NCBI GenBank assembly: GCA_032717465.1
Contig: CM064690.1
Span: 27,275,653-27,339,652, forward strand
Direction: 5' to 3'
Length of the DNA stretch: 64,000 nt
Source: Coenobita brevimanus
Taxonomy: Eukaryota > Arthropoda > Malacostraca > Decapoda > Coenobitidae
In this document: positions 11,792 through 22,785 of the stretch, piece after piece
Layout: every line of letters begins with the position of its first letter
Position numbering within the stretch: position 1 is the first letter of the stretch
Position numbers and translations under genes: made by a program
The notes under the pieces: generated by a model
The model's input: only the letters and a program-made list of their open reading frames with translations
Databases searched by the model: none
Told to the model about the DNA's origin: nothing

Positions 11792-11979
11792 TTCATTTTA
11801 ACCAGGATGAGATTTTCGTCCTTTTCCCACATAATTCCCGTGGCTAAGTGACGAAGTAAGGCAGGGCTACGACTCTACTGTACACCCTTTTCATAGCACT
11901 TCTTCGTGACTAGTGCTATATCACTTGTACCAGTCCAACGTTCAAGATGTAACGATGGCAGTTTTGCGCCTATTTTACA
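11792..11979 (-). repeat. M1 foldback element, copy 4
   Basis: Reverse orientation. It begins TTCATTTTAACC and contains CACTTCTTCGTGACTAGTGC, the reverse complement of the interior of copies 1-3. It ends near CGATGGCAGTTTTGCGCC. Ends are more diverged than in copies 2 and 3. Confidence 0.8.
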
Positions 11980-12090
11980 ACGGCTCTACATCTTTTCCTT
12001 AGCACTGCTTCGTGACTAGTACTATATCTTTGTGCCAGTTTAACATTGAAGAAGTAAAGATGGCAAATTTACGCCAAGCTGAAGTGAACA
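11980..12090 (-). repeat. M1 foldback element, truncated copy 5
   Basis: Immediately follows copy 4 in the same orientation. It contains AGCACTGCTTCGTGACTAGT and AGATGGCAAATTTACGCC, but lacks the other terminal third. The head-to-tail arrangement suggests a local duplication of copy 4 rather than two insertions. Confidence 0.75.
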
Positions 12091-12098
12091 GAGTACCT

Positions 12099-12118
12099 CC
12101 AAACGATTTTACTTAATT
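12099..12118 (+). repeat. M3 core relic
   Basis: CCAAACGATTTTACTTAATT matches the forward M3 core with several substitutions, just beyond the M1 pair. Confidence 0.55.
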
Positions 12119-12339
12119 TTCAAGAGACTTCGAACTGAGGAAGGGGGGATTAGATGAAGCGTTCACTGACCCCTTGACTGCAAAAAAAATATTAATAATT
12201 AAAAGTAAAAAAAAAAAAATCTCTCCCAAATCGACTGGAGTTAGGAAAAATAAATCAACAGAAAGATCACCCGACTGATGACATTACATTAATGATAAAG
12301 TATTTATGTTTATTCAAATAATTCTCTGTGACGATGAGT

Positions 12340-12500
12340 AAATAGTAAAAAAAAGGAAAGAAAGAAAGAATGTAAGGGCGAAAGAGAGAAGGAAGCGAAG
12401 AAAGGAGGGAAGAGAGAAAAAAAGAGAGTTAGAAGAAATAAGATGGAATGAAAGGAAGAAAGAAAGAAAGAAAGTAAGAAAGAAAGAAGAGGGTAGCTGA
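12340..12500. repeat. Purine-rich GAAA/GGAA tract
   Basis: Almost pure A/G on the plus strand, with GAAA tetranucleotide runs (12455-12487). Confidence 0.85.
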
Positions 12501-12654
12501 ATAATCTGTAAATAATTTTGGGAAAAATAACAAGAAGCGTATCAAGGAACCGAAAATTAATACGCAAATCATTACCTAATCTGTCAATAATCTGGGTGGA
12601 ATATCAGACATACACCTGAGAAAGATAATATCGCTCTTCTTACCAGTCTATGAA

Positions 12655-12795
12655 TTATGAAACTCTTACGAAAAAAACTGAGGATGCTGCTGGATTCCTA
12701 AGGTTGCCTGGCTGGATTTCGTAAGTCATTGTTCACTGCCTCTGTTTTTATCGTCGAGTCAGTATTTATATCCCTACCTGTGCACTGAAGGTGAA
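12655..12795 (+). repeat. Dispersed repeat D, copy 1
   Basis: Matches 52845-52980 by eye in the same order: TGAATTATGAAA, then GGATTCCTAAGGTTGC, then GGCTGGATTTCGTAAGTCAT, then TGTTCACTGCCTCTG, then GAGTCAGTATTTATATCC. No inverted ends seen. Nature unknown, possibly an old transposon fragment. Confidence 0.65.
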
Positions 12796-12969
12796 GGTGG
12801 GTTTTGAATGGGATTACGGAAAATTAGGCATTGGTAAAGAGACAATATATCTTCACTTTCTTATTCGTGATCAAAGTGTAGGCTATACGAATTTTGAGAA
12901 AGGTTAAAGGAAGTGAAATCAGGCACTATATTAAAATCCCTGTATCCTGAATTACGTTAATCTACCATC

Positions 12970-13500
12970 ATCATTCCCTCTCGTTATCCCTTCCCTCACG
13001 CAGCTGTCCCTCTTTTCCCTCCCTCTAGCCTCCCTCCCTTCCTCTTTTCCCACTTTCTCTCCTTCCCTCACTTTTTCCCACTCCTCTCTCCCACCTCTCC
13101 TTCTTCCCTTCATCTTTCTCTCATTTCTATCTTTTTCTCCTTCTTCCTCTATGTCTCCTTCCTTTTTCATTTTTCCCTTTCTTTTCCCTCCATCTTCCCA
13201 TCTATACCTCTCTTCTTTCCCTTTATCTTCCCTCCCCCTTCTCCTTGCACTTTCCCTTTCTCTCCTTCGCTCACTTTTCCCCTTTCCTCTCTCGCTCCCC
13301 TCTTTCCTTCAACTCTTGTTCCTTCCTCCTTCCTTTCCTTTCCCTCGAGCCCCTTTCTTCTCTTTTCTCTCTCTCCCTTTGTTTCCGTCCCCTTTCCTCT
13401 CTTCTTTTCTCCTTTCTCCCTTCCTCTTTCTCCTCTCGCTTCTCCTCCTGCTTCTCTCCCCCTCCTTCCCTCCCACATCTCTTCATCCCTCCATCACCAG
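12970..13500. repeat. Polypyrimidine tract
   Basis: About 530 bp of CCTTCC/CTCTTT-rich plus strand. Open frames on both strands are composition artefacts. Confidence 0.92.
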
Positions 13501-14054
13501 CTGACAGCCTCCTCAATCACCACCAATTATAGATTAGATTGATCGCCGGCCAGACCAAAGAGAGAGTATATGGGTGGGGGAAGACTTCAAGTATATATAT
13601 ATATTTATTTTTTATCTTAACGTGTGCATGACTCTCTAGATAGATAGAGCGATAGATAAACAGATAGATCTATGTATATATCCATCTGTCTCAGTGCACG
13701 AATGGATGTATGATGTGTGTATGTATGTAACTTCTTCATCTTTCTATCTATCCAGGAAAACCAATAGCATCCCTTACCTTACATCCATATAGCACTTCGC
13801 TTCCCCACCTCACCGCACCAGCATTCTTAAGGAAGACCCGGGACGCACTATTGTATCTGGAAGAAAGAGATCATCACAAATTATCTCTCCATATGTCTAT
13901 CTGTTTACCACTCTACCTGTCTGCGTAAAATTCCCACTCCTTTTTTTTCTATCCCACACACTGACACACTTTAAGTAAAAATGCATAAACTCCAATAAAA
14001 GTGGATGAAAGCAGCATAAATACAAGCCCATATGAAACAAGTGCCCTCACAAAG
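13501..14054. other. Non-coding region with short GATA/TATA runs
   Basis: Short (TA)n near 13590 and GATA phrases at 13640-13680. The phrase TCTGGAAGAAAGAG at about 13856 recurs near 14988, and as TCTGGAAAAAGAAAG near 17960. It may belong to another old dispersed repeat. Confidence 0.4.
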
Positions 14055-14259
14055 TGCATACCTCCGCCAATGCCTATACTACACAACTCAAATCAGCACC
14101 AAAATTTAATAAACTCTTCCATGGCCAGTAATCCAAATTTCCACACAATCTAATTAAAATCCTCCACTAAGTTTCTGAGATACCCTGAGGACAAACAAAC
14201 AAAGAAAAAGGTGTGAATAAATATCCCCCGACGTCGTTAGCTGAGGTAATAAATATACA
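14055..14259. repeat. M5 dispersed element (TCCGCC-type ends)
   Basis: Starts GTGCATACCTCCGCCAA and ends TTAGCTGAGGTAATAA, imperfect inverted complements around TTACCTCNGC. The interior AAGTTTCTGAGATACCCTGA followed by an ACAAACAAACAAA run resembles, from memory, a repeat widespread in aquatic invertebrate and fish genomes. The exact family is not certain. Confidence 0.6.
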
Positions 14260-14334
14260 GATTAATACCGGTTTGTAAATAATAAATATGAGGAACAAGT
14301 CTACCCCCTCTTTTCTTGTCTATTACACTACTAG

Positions 14335-14515
14335 TCTACCTGTATGTCTGTCTGTCTGCCTGTCTGTTTGTTTATGTACCTGTTTGTTTACTTGCCTCTG
14401 TTTGTCTATGTACCTGTTTGTTTACTTGCCTCTGTTTGTCTATGTACCTGTTTGTTTACTTGCCTGTCTGTTTTTTTTTTGTACCTGTTTGTTTACTCGC
14501 CTGTCTGTCTGTCTA
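14335..14515. repeat. TGTC-rich 34-bp minisatellite
   Basis: Three to four units containing CTATGTACCTGTTTGTTTAC and TTGCCTCTGTTTG, bounded by TGTC tetranucleotide runs. A Cys/Leu/Val-rich open frame across it follows from the repeat. Confidence 0.9.
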
Positions 14516-14559
14516 TTTGCTGACGTGATTATCAGTCAAATACCCACTCTCCTTATTCA

Positions 14560-14928
14560 TCTATCAACCCATCTCTCTATCTACTTTTAAAGCTTCCTCT
14601 ATTACGTAAGCCCCAGCACTGTATGGGAAACAAAACCCATCCACCTCCATCAGATAAGGAAGACAGACGACACCATGGAACTATCTATCTAAATCTATCA
14701 ATGTATCTATTTATTTGTCTGAAGTTAATATATTCCTCATCTACTTACCTATCAATCTATCCATTTAGTTTAAGTACGGTATCTATCAACCTTTCTGTCA
14801 ATCTATCTATGAATGTTACCCACCTGTCTTTCAATCCCTGTCTATTTATCTACCCATCCCTCTATCTATCTATCTATCTATCTACTTATCGATCTAAGTA
14901 CAAACATGAATAAGAACCACTAAAAATA

Positions 14929-14960
<32 letters not shown>
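14560..14960. repeat. CTAT-rich sequence and (TC)n
   Basis: Degenerate ATCTATC phrases, becoming a cleaner CTAT array at 14862-14884, then (TC)n at 14933-14960. Confidence 0.85.
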
Positions 14961-14961
<1 letters not shown>

Positions 14962-15059
14962 AGTAAAACCCGTAAAGCTCCATTAGATCTGGAAGAAAGA
15001 GGAGACCATAAACCAACTCTCCCTTCGACGTGACAATTTAATCTGATCAAACTCCATTA

Positions 15060-15310
15060 CGGCCTGAAGCAGAGGGTAGGGGCAGGATAGATGGGGAGAG
15101 AGAGAGAGAGAGAGAATAGGAAGGGGGAGGGGAGTTAGTTAAGAGAAAAAAAAACAAGAAGGGGGAGACGGGGGACAGGAAGGGAAGGGGGAAAGGAAGC
15201 TGATCGAGGGGAGAGAAATGTACCGGAAGGGGCGGAGGGGGGAAGGGGAAGGGGGGAAAGGGAGAGGGAGGAAGGAAAGAGGGGGAGGGAGGAGGGTAGG
15301 GGAGTCAGAA
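15060..15310. repeat. Purine-rich tract
   Basis: GGGGAAGG/GGGAGG-rich plus strand with a GA run at about 15096-15114. Confidence 0.85.
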
Positions 15311-15437
15311 ATCAAGAGAACACCCGAATCCTTTTAAATCCCTGACCGGGGTGCCAACAGAACGGATTGGGTGTTTTATTCCCTTCACCACAGTGGTAGG
15401 CGGACGTAATGCACCGACCCCACCACCGTCAATATAC

Positions 15438-15441
<4 letters not shown>

Positions 15442-15475
<34 letters not shown>

Positions 15476-15477
15476 GC

Positions 15478-15517
<40 letters not shown>
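15442..15517. repeat. (AC)n and (TC)n microsatellites
   Basis: AC run to 15474 and TC run at 15482-15517, separated by 7 bases. Confidence 0.97.
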
Positions 15518-15519
<2 letters not shown>

Positions 15520-15599
15520 AAAAACATCCACTAATTCTATCACAGAAGTATTCGTACACACATGTACTTTACACGCACGCGCACATAAACAAATTCTAT

Positions 15600-15676
15600 T
15601 ACTGAATTATTCGTACACACACACATATATATCTATCTATCTATATCTATCTGTCTATTTATCTGTATACTTAACT

Positions 15677-15714
<38 letters not shown>

Positions 15715-15811
15715 CTATCTATCTATATCTATCTGTCTATTTATCTATATACTTAACTATTTATATACAGCTAATAATACTCACATTAAACTGCTGGCCT
15801 GCACACATTAT

Positions 15812-15853
<42 letters not shown>

Positions 15854-15891
15854 CCACTAGTTCTATAAAAAAATTAGTAGCGCGCACACGC

Positions 15892-15936
<45 letters not shown>

Positions 15937-15972
15937 CCACTATTCTATAAAAAATTAGTAGCGCGCGCACGC

Positions 15973-16026
<54 letters not shown>
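15600..16026. repeat. Microsatellite cluster with a duplicated 85-bp unit
   Basis: AC runs at 15681-15710, 15815-15849, about 15896-15932 and about 15977-16026, with ATCTATCT runs near 15630 and 15715. The segment from AAAATCCACTAG through TTAGTAGCGCGC (15848-15885) is repeated at 15931-15966. So the last two AC arrays are a tandem duplication of AC plus flank. The ATATCTATCTATC...TTAACTATTTA segment is also duplicated (15625-15680 and 15711-15765). Confidence 0.9.
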
Positions 16027-16029
<3 letters not shown>

Positions 16030-16199
16030 TTGAGCGCCAAACACCCATAAAAAAGCATCAGCGACACCGTTTAGGTTATGAAGCAAATGTCAGTGTTGGT
16101 GCCATTTCCACCCGACAGGTCAGAGGCTGCCTAAAACACCCATAAAAACACATTGATCCGTTTTTATTGTAGGCACGGCTGGCGATCCAAGCTGAGATT

Positions 16200-16345
16200 A
16201 GAGAGAGTGAGTGAGTGAGCGAGTGGGTGAGTGAGTGAGCGAGTGGGAGAGAGAGGATGAGTTATGGTGTTTGTTAGGAGTGAGTGGGATCGAGGGAGAT
16301 TGTGAGGGAGGGAAGGACGATTGTGTCATCAGTAAATGTTAGTAT

Positions 16346-16414
<69 letters not shown>
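16200..16414. repeat. GAGT repeats and (GA)n
   Basis: GTGAGTGAGTGAGCGAGTGG occurs twice at 16208-16255. A perfect GA run of 65 bases spans 16350-16414. Confidence 0.95.
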
Positions 16415-16417
<3 letters not shown>

Positions 16418-16824
16418 CTCAAAAAATACACACTTTTAAATCCCAATTGGAGAAAATGGAAGACATAAACACATTTTTTTTATACAGGCTGTTAGAGGGG
16501 AGGGTGTGAAAAAAAGGGTTGGGGTGGCGAAGCGTATAGGGAGAGAGGGGAAAGGGGTGAGGAGAAAGAGGGAAAAAGATGTGTGGTGGAGGGGTAAGAG
16601 TAGGAAGAAAAAAAGGAGGGGGAGAGGGAAAGGGGTGAACACTTAAAGGTATAGGGTGTAAAAACTGTATAAAACTGAGTAAATGCGAGGAGTAAATATA
16701 GAATAAGTGCTTTACTTCAGTTATTGTAAGTTCGTCATTTATATATCACTCTTGCTATCTCGTGTCAGTTTCTTTTAGCTTAGGAGACGTATTTTTAACT
16801 AGATGACTTAGATAGAGCTTTTAC
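16415..16824. other. Purine-rich then unique non-coding
   Basis: Purine-rich to about 16640, then AT-rich sequence with nothing recognised. Confidence 0.4.
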
Positions 16825-16913
16825 TTAACCATTCAATACTAGAGGTCCTTTTCTAAGCTTAATAAAATCGTCTGACAAGAATGGCTAAAGGCGTCATCGT
16901 GCTGTTGAGGTTA
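16825..16913 (-). repeat. M3 foldback element, near-complete copy
   Basis: Runs from TTAACCATTCAATACTAGAGG through the core AGCTTAATAAAATCGTCTGA to GCGTCATCGTGCTGTTGAGG and TTA. Size, TTAA-type left end and core match other M3 copies. Confidence 0.75.
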
Positions 16914-17219
16914 CAGCTGACATGACGAAAACAGTGACTGAACTGAATCCACATAAGATACAACAATATATTACTTTCAAATTACTTATTCACTTTTCAA
17001 TTACATTTACTCAAACCTTCCCCCAGAAAAACTTATAGATCTAGGCAACCTTTCAGCATCCTTCTTCCCTGCATGAAAAAAATACAAACAAACAAAAAAG
17101 CGCTTGACAAAGGGCTTTAAATCCACCATTTTCCTTTTCAGTTTAATCACATCAAGAAACGAACTGACCGAAAACAGAAAAGTTCTCTGGCATAATTTAA
17201 CACTTAAATCTGAAAATTC

Positions 17220-18170
17220 TCAGACCTAAATAAGATTGTCTGGAGATGGCTCACGAAGAAAATAAGACGTCCTCGTAGTGAAGTGGTTAACGTCCTCCCT
17301 CTCCCCTCAAAAAAGAAAATCACTCATCACCCACCATCCACCTATGAAGCAAAGATTGCCACACTCCAAGTAGAAAATGACAAGTGAATGGCACAAATCG
17401 ATGCATTACTGACACAATTTCCTCTCATATTTACGCAGAAACCCGCAAAAAGAAAACAATTATTTGCCCTTCGCTCAACAACAGCACAAAGATGAACACA
17501 TACACAGGGCAAGAAGGAAGCTTAATTGAATCATACAAGTGTCCCCGTGATATCAGCTTAATACCCCCAGCCACAGTAGCAATGAAAGCAAGAGAACAGA
17601 GCGATACGGGGCGGGGAAGTGCGGCAGTAAAAGGCAGAGAAGTCCCGGCTATAGGTTACTGTCAGATTTTAAGGGAAAGCAAACATTAGGGAGCACAAAG
17701 ACAAGAGGAGCTGTTGTCTTCTTGGATGACGTTTCTATTAATTAACGTTGCTATCATCAAGCATTTTTTTTTTTTTAAAGGTACGCTTGGCCCTTTGTAG
17801 TGACGGTTAGAACTGTCCCCATGTTCCCTTTCACTACACCAGTTCTATATTTACTCCTAGCCATCCATAACACGATTTAGGAAGGACATCTAGCACTGAA
17901 TGTGTTAATGAAAGCTAAAACTATCGTGTCCAGTCAGAAAAGTCCTCCTAGGCCTATATAAATCTGGAAAAAGAAAGAACAAAAAAAAAAAAAAAGACAT
18001 AATCGCAGCAAGAGTGCCTTAACTGCATTGTACTAATCGCCACGTGATGTCACCCATATCAGCAATGAACGCAAGACGACACAGCAATACGGGGCGAGGA
18101 CAGGGGCAGTAAAATGGAGACAACCAAGCCCCGTGTATAGGTTAGTGCCGGAGGGAAGAGCAAAGCAAAC
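17220..18170. repeat. Approx. 470-bp direct duplication
   Basis: Two segments share a 3' part in the same order. The first (17550-17690) has GATATCAGCTTAAT, GCAATGAAAGCAAGAGAACA, GATACGGGGCGGGG, CTATAGGTTACTG and AGCAAACATTAGGG. The second (18040-18170) has GATGTCACCCATATCAGCAA, ATACGGGGCGAGGA, GTATAGGTTAGTGCCGG and AGCAAACATTAGGAGG. Each 5' part holds a decayed M3-like phrase (17225-17243 and about 17920). The 101-codon frame at 17384-17689 lies in the first segment and is not preserved in the second, so it is not treated as a gene. Confidence 0.7.
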
Positions 18171-18274
18171 ATTAGGAGGGAAGGGGGATACCGTGTTCTG
18201 AGTGTGACCCTTCTGTGTGGCAAACTCTTTCGTTTTTATCTTATTTCTCCTTTTTCCAGGCGATGTGATTCACC

Positions 18275-18374
18275 TTAACCCCTTCACTACCATAACGTTA
18301 ATTTAACAGTCTTGCTTCCTTAGTTTTTTTTTTTTTTCTTATTCAACTTAAGACCTCTCGCACTGAAGGAGTTA
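18275..18374 (+). repeat. M3 foldback element, complete copy
   Basis: A 100-bp copy bounded by TTAACCCCTTCACTACCATA and GCACTGAAGGAGTTA, with a T-rich diverged core ending TTATTCAACTTAAGACC. Ends are inverted complements (TTAACcCCTTCA/TGAAGGagTTA). Confidence 0.85.
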
Positions 18375-18541
18375 CTCAGTTCTATATATAACTCAAGTTG
18401 GTGTCTCTCTTGTGTCGAATAAAGTCACTTGGGGTGGCAAGAACTTGAATCCACCGTAATGAAGACTTTATTTCTAACCAACACATCAGTAATAAAACCA
18501 GAATGGCACTAGCGATACTGAAAGAAGTGAAAGTAGGGCCC

Positions 18542-18734
18542 GTATTCTCGTCGGTTAAGGAAGCTCCCTAAAACCTCTTCCTGGACGATTTATTTTGTTT
18601 ATTACACCTTGCCATCCACTTCTATGTCACATCGCCATACTCTTCATAAATAACGTACAAGACGATATAAGCTAGCCAAAGAATAAATCGGTAAGGAAGA
18701 GATATTAGAAAGCTTCCTGCCCCGACGAGCATAC
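18542..18734 (+). repeat. M2 foldback element, copy 3
   Basis: Left end GTATTCTCGTCGGTTAAGG followed by AAGCTCCCTAAAACCTCTTC. Right end GCTTCCTGCCCCGACGAGCA then TAC. At 193 bp it is slightly shorter in the middle than the other two copies. Flanking GGGCCC and GAGCC are not a clear target duplication. Confidence 0.9.
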
Positions 18735-18810
18735 GAGCCTAGGGAATACGGAGACAAGATTTTGTTCTCCTGGATTAATAAAAGAACTTAAAATTTAATT
18801 AAGGCTAACA

Positions 18811-18945
18811 TCAGACGATTTTAATCAGCTCGAAGAAACATACTACTAAAAAAAAAAAAGTTCAAGCCTAATCACACAAACGTTCTAATCGAGAATCCAG
18901 AACTCCTGTTATATCTCAGCTGACGTCAGACGATTTTATTCAGCT
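18811..18945 (+). repeat. Two M3 cores in tandem
   Basis: TCAGACGATTTTAATCAGCT (18811-18830) and TCAGACGATTTTATTCAGCT (18926-18945), 115 bp apart and in the same orientation. Each is preceded by a (C)TGACGTCAG or TAACATCAG phrase. Confidence 0.8.
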
Positions 18946-18972
18946 CAGAGATACCCACCACATCCATAGTTC

Positions 18973-19119
18973 GTTCACTTTCATTTGGCAGAGGTTTTCG
19001 TTCTTTTGCAGCCTATTCCACAGGGATTCGTGACTAGCATGGAATCCTAGTGTTGATGTTTTGCTACACCTCAGCATTGAAGATAGAGAGATGGCAATTT
19101 TAGGCCAAGTTAAGGTTTA
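18973..19119 (-). repeat. M1 foldback element, internally deleted copy 6
   Basis: Reverse orientation. It contains GGTTTTCGTTCTTTTGCAGC, GATTCGTGACTAGCATGGAA and GATGGCAATTTTAGGCCAAG, ending TTAAGGTTTA. At about 147 bp it is roughly 50 bp shorter than full copies, so part of the interior is missing. Confidence 0.8.
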
Positions 19120-19350
19120 AGGTGGATTATGGAGGGTTAGAAAGCCCCAGTAGCACTTCTCCATCACAGTCCTATGTTTCCCACTCACTTACCTGTATAT
19201 TTGTGTACATGGAGAGTTATGTGAAAATTATGCAGATTTTGATTATATAAATAGATAAATGCATCGGTGTAATATGCAAAAAGAAATCGAAGTGGAAGAC
19301 GATAAAATAAGCCTCCTAAGTCAATGACGACACGGTCCCAGTACTACCAA
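19120..19350. other. Unique non-coding
   Basis: Nothing recognised. Confidence 0.3.
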
Positions 19351-19431
19351 GACTATCTACCTATCTATCTACTTATCTATCTATCTATCTATCTATCTAC
19401 CTATCTATCTATCCATCTATCTATATATAAT
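19351..19431. repeat. (TATC)n array
   Basis: Slightly interrupted CTATCTAT tetranucleotide repeat. No LINE end is visible next to it, unlike the tails at 43755 and 61463. Confidence 0.93.
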
Positions 19432-19679
19432 CCTGTCATTGCTGAACTTGCTCATGCAGGAGGAAAATGCATAGGTACAATCTGTTCAATTCCTTTTTTT
19501 GCTTGCTGCGAAAACAATTCTACGCTTATATTATCATTTTCCTCGTAGCCTAATTTATTCTTTGTAAGGAGAGAAAGAGACAGGAAGATATGGTATCTCT
19601 TTTCCTCATTTTTGCTCCAAGAAAAAAAAAAAATTAGCTACAAAGTGTACTTATCAAAAGTGTGACTGTACATAAACGT

Positions 19680-19680
19680 C

Positions 19681-19709
<29 letters not shown>
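19680..19709. repeat. (GA)n microsatellite
   Basis: Perfect GA run. Confidence 0.97.
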
Positions 19710-19712
<3 letters not shown>

Positions 19713-19894
19713 GACGTTTTAGGGCTCTCTCCATACCCTCCCTGACGAAGACCATAACGAAATAAGTGTCAGTGCTTGCATGAAGGGGGCGACGGAAGGG
19801 GAGTCAGGAGATGGCCGCCCTTGTCAACACGCTCCCTTCGTCTGTAGGGAAGGGCTGGTACGTAAAGTTTTATTGGCGAAGGGTTAGTGGGCAT

Positions 19895-19908
19895 TGTGTG
19901 TGTGTGTG

Positions 19909-19954
<46 letters not shown>
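19895..19954. repeat. (GT)n then (GA)n compound microsatellite
   Basis: Short GT run, ATGA junction, then GA to 19954. Same order as at 4005 and 27680. Confidence 0.96.
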
Positions 19955-19956
<2 letters not shown>

Positions 19957-20104
19957 GTTTGATCACTGGTTTAATAGTGCTTCTAACTGCCTGGCGTTTT
20001 TATGGTCTGATTTAACAAAGGGTGGTTTGATTAGGGATGTGTGCTTTTTACGCGTTTGGAGGTCACTGATAAATAAACGAAAACAGTATATACATACATT
20101 TACA

Positions 20105-20540
<436 letters not shown>

Positions 20541-21130
20541 CACGCCAATTTCTTTTCCTTTCTTTTTCATTTACCGCACCATTTTTTTTCCTTTACATCT
20601 TCCCACACCACTTTCCCTTTCCCCCTTTTTTTTCCTCACAGGTTTTTCGTTCGTTTCTACTCTGTTGTTTCTTTCTCCTCTCATTATTTTTTTTTCTGTC
20701 TTCTCCCATCTCTATAATTATCTACCCACACCACTTTCCTTTTCTTCCTTTATTATCAAACGTTTTTCATTCGTATCTATGGTTGTTTTTTTCCCCTTTC
20801 TCTCTCTTAGTATTTTTTTTCTGTTTTCTTCTATCTCTACATTTACTCATGCCACTTTCCTTCCTCCTTTTTCTTGTATTAATCGTTTGGTTCTAAAATG
20901 TGGCCTTTTCATCTTTTTTTTTCCCTCCCAACTCTACCTTTACCCAGGCCACTTTCTTCTTTTATTCTTATACATTTTCTTTCGTTTCTAACAAGCATTT
21001 TTCTTTCTACCTGTTTCTCTTTTTTTTTTTTTTTTTTTTTTCATATCTTCCGTTTTAAATCTAACCGCGTCACTTTTGAATTCCAGTCGGACTTCTTTCG
21101 CTTTTGTCTTTGCCCTTTCCTCTATACCTT
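20541..21130. repeat. T/C-rich tract with internal duplication
   Basis: Pyrimidine-rich plus strand. A unit containing CCCACACCACTTTCC, TTTCATTCGT-type and CTATGGTTG/CTACTCTGTTG-type phrases repeats about every 110-130 bp (20600, 20727, 20845, 20945). A T20 run lies at 21023-21042. Phe-rich open frames are artefacts. Confidence 0.75.
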
Positions 21131-21214
21131 TACCTGTTAATATTCCCAGTAATCAAAGGCCGAGATGGTAACTAATGAACGTAAAGAAAACAGGTAATTA
21201 CTCTTCATATTTCA

Positions 21215-21829
21215 CACTCGATTCGACACCTGAGTAATTCTGGGTACTGTATATTTTTGCATCCGAGAGGTAGATTATTTAAGCACTATATGAAAATAAG
21301 AGTTAGAGCTTCAGTAAAACAGGCAAAGGATGTAAAGAAAAAATAGACAAGAACGATTAAGCCAATTCACATTCTATTCGGGGAGTGAGCAAATCCAGGA
21401 ACATTTTGACATCAAGCTATCAAATCCATGTAGCCAATAAGAGTCAGAGCTTAAATAAAAAAAAAAAAGAAGGGGGGGGGGGACAAACAGAAAAGACATA
21501 AAAGATTCACACTCGAAGGGTGAGCAAATCCATGGTACTGTATTTTATCCAAGCTTTACATTATCAAAACCATATAGCCAGGCACGAGTCAGCGCTTAAA
21601 TAAAGAAGAAGATCTACAGAAAAGACATAAAAGATCCACACGTTACACGAAGGGTGAGCAAATCCAGGTACATTTTGATATCCAAGCCTTACTTTAACAA
21701 AACCATGTAGCCAGACACGAGTCAGCGCTTAAATAAAGAAAAAGATCTACAGAAAAGACATAAAAGATCCACACTTTACTCGAAGGGTGAGCAAATCCAG
21801 GTACATTTTGGCATCCAAGTGGTACATTA
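21215..21829. repeat. Approx. 130-bp tandem repeat
   Basis: One diverged unit (about 21215-21360), then units at 21361-21504, 21505-21632 and 21633-21764, and a partial one at 21765-21829. Shared phrases are GAAGGGTGAGCAAATCCAGG, TACATTTTG(A/G)(C/T)ATCCAAG, CGAGTCAGCGCTTAAATAAA and ACAGAAAAGACATAAAAGAT. The last two full units are the most alike, and divergence increases toward the left. Confidence 0.92.
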
Positions 21830-22560
21830 ATAAGGAAGTTCTGGGACACACACACACTCACGCTCCTCCGCTCTGTCTCATTCATAATTAAATTTTGAGA
21901 TGCGCCACCCCGGGAGACCCATTTATAACAAAGTTTGAAGCGCGTTAACCAACTCTCTCTCACCTCACCTCGTCTCATTAAGAATCTTTAAGGTTATCAG
22001 TTAATTACCCATAAATCACGTCATAGGAGGGACCTGCAGTTGCCAGCCTTCACCACACGTTTCATCTTTTCACCATCGGCACAAAGATTTTCAGCAATTT
22101 TTCTAAAGAACTAGGAGAAGGTACAAAAATAATTATTGGAGAGTCGGACAGTAATAATCCCATTATATGCCTTTTTGAACGAGTGCTTAATTAAATATCG
22201 CTGTTTACAATAAACAGCCAATAGTAAAATATATCCCGTGTAAAGTAAACAACCCAAAGTACAAAGGTTCTTTTTCCATAACCAACATAATTGTAAAAAA
22301 ACAAACTTAAATAAATTTGGAAAATCACCAGCAATTCCATAATTCCATGCCAAAGTCTCACTCAGCTAAATGAAAACGTGTGCCAACGGTCAGAATAAGA
22401 CACCTGAATGACATCCTATTCTGCAATGGATTTTTAATGGCATAATATTCACCTTTCATAATAAACAGCAGAGGAGCATTAAAGAAAGACAACGAATAAC
22501 CAGAAGCAGTGAAGAGGACTGACTCGATTCTGGCAACACTGACCGTCCTTCCCCTCTCCT
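21830..22560. other. Unique non-coding region
   Basis: About 700 bp without recognised repeats. Open frames of 80-94 codons on the minus strand lack domain or start evidence. A C-rich patch lies at 22560-22620. Confidence 0.4.
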
Positions 22561-22785
22561 CCCCATCACTAACCCCCCCCCTTTTCCTCCCATCCTCCCT
22601 CCCCTTCCCCCTCCCCACTCCCCGAAACACATGCTACCGTCGCGAACAATAGCCTCTCTTATCATCGTCTTTTTTTTTTTCTTTTTTTTTCTGGGTGGCC
22701 ATCTTGGTGTCAGGATCGATTAGGGACATCATCTCAAACGCCTGGCCGGGGTGTTGAGTCCTGCACATCAAGGTGATCAGGAGTT

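Noticed and set aside
17384..17689. 101-codon plus frame
   Set aside because: The related duplicate at 18030-18170 does not keep the frame open, so there is no sign of selection on a protein.
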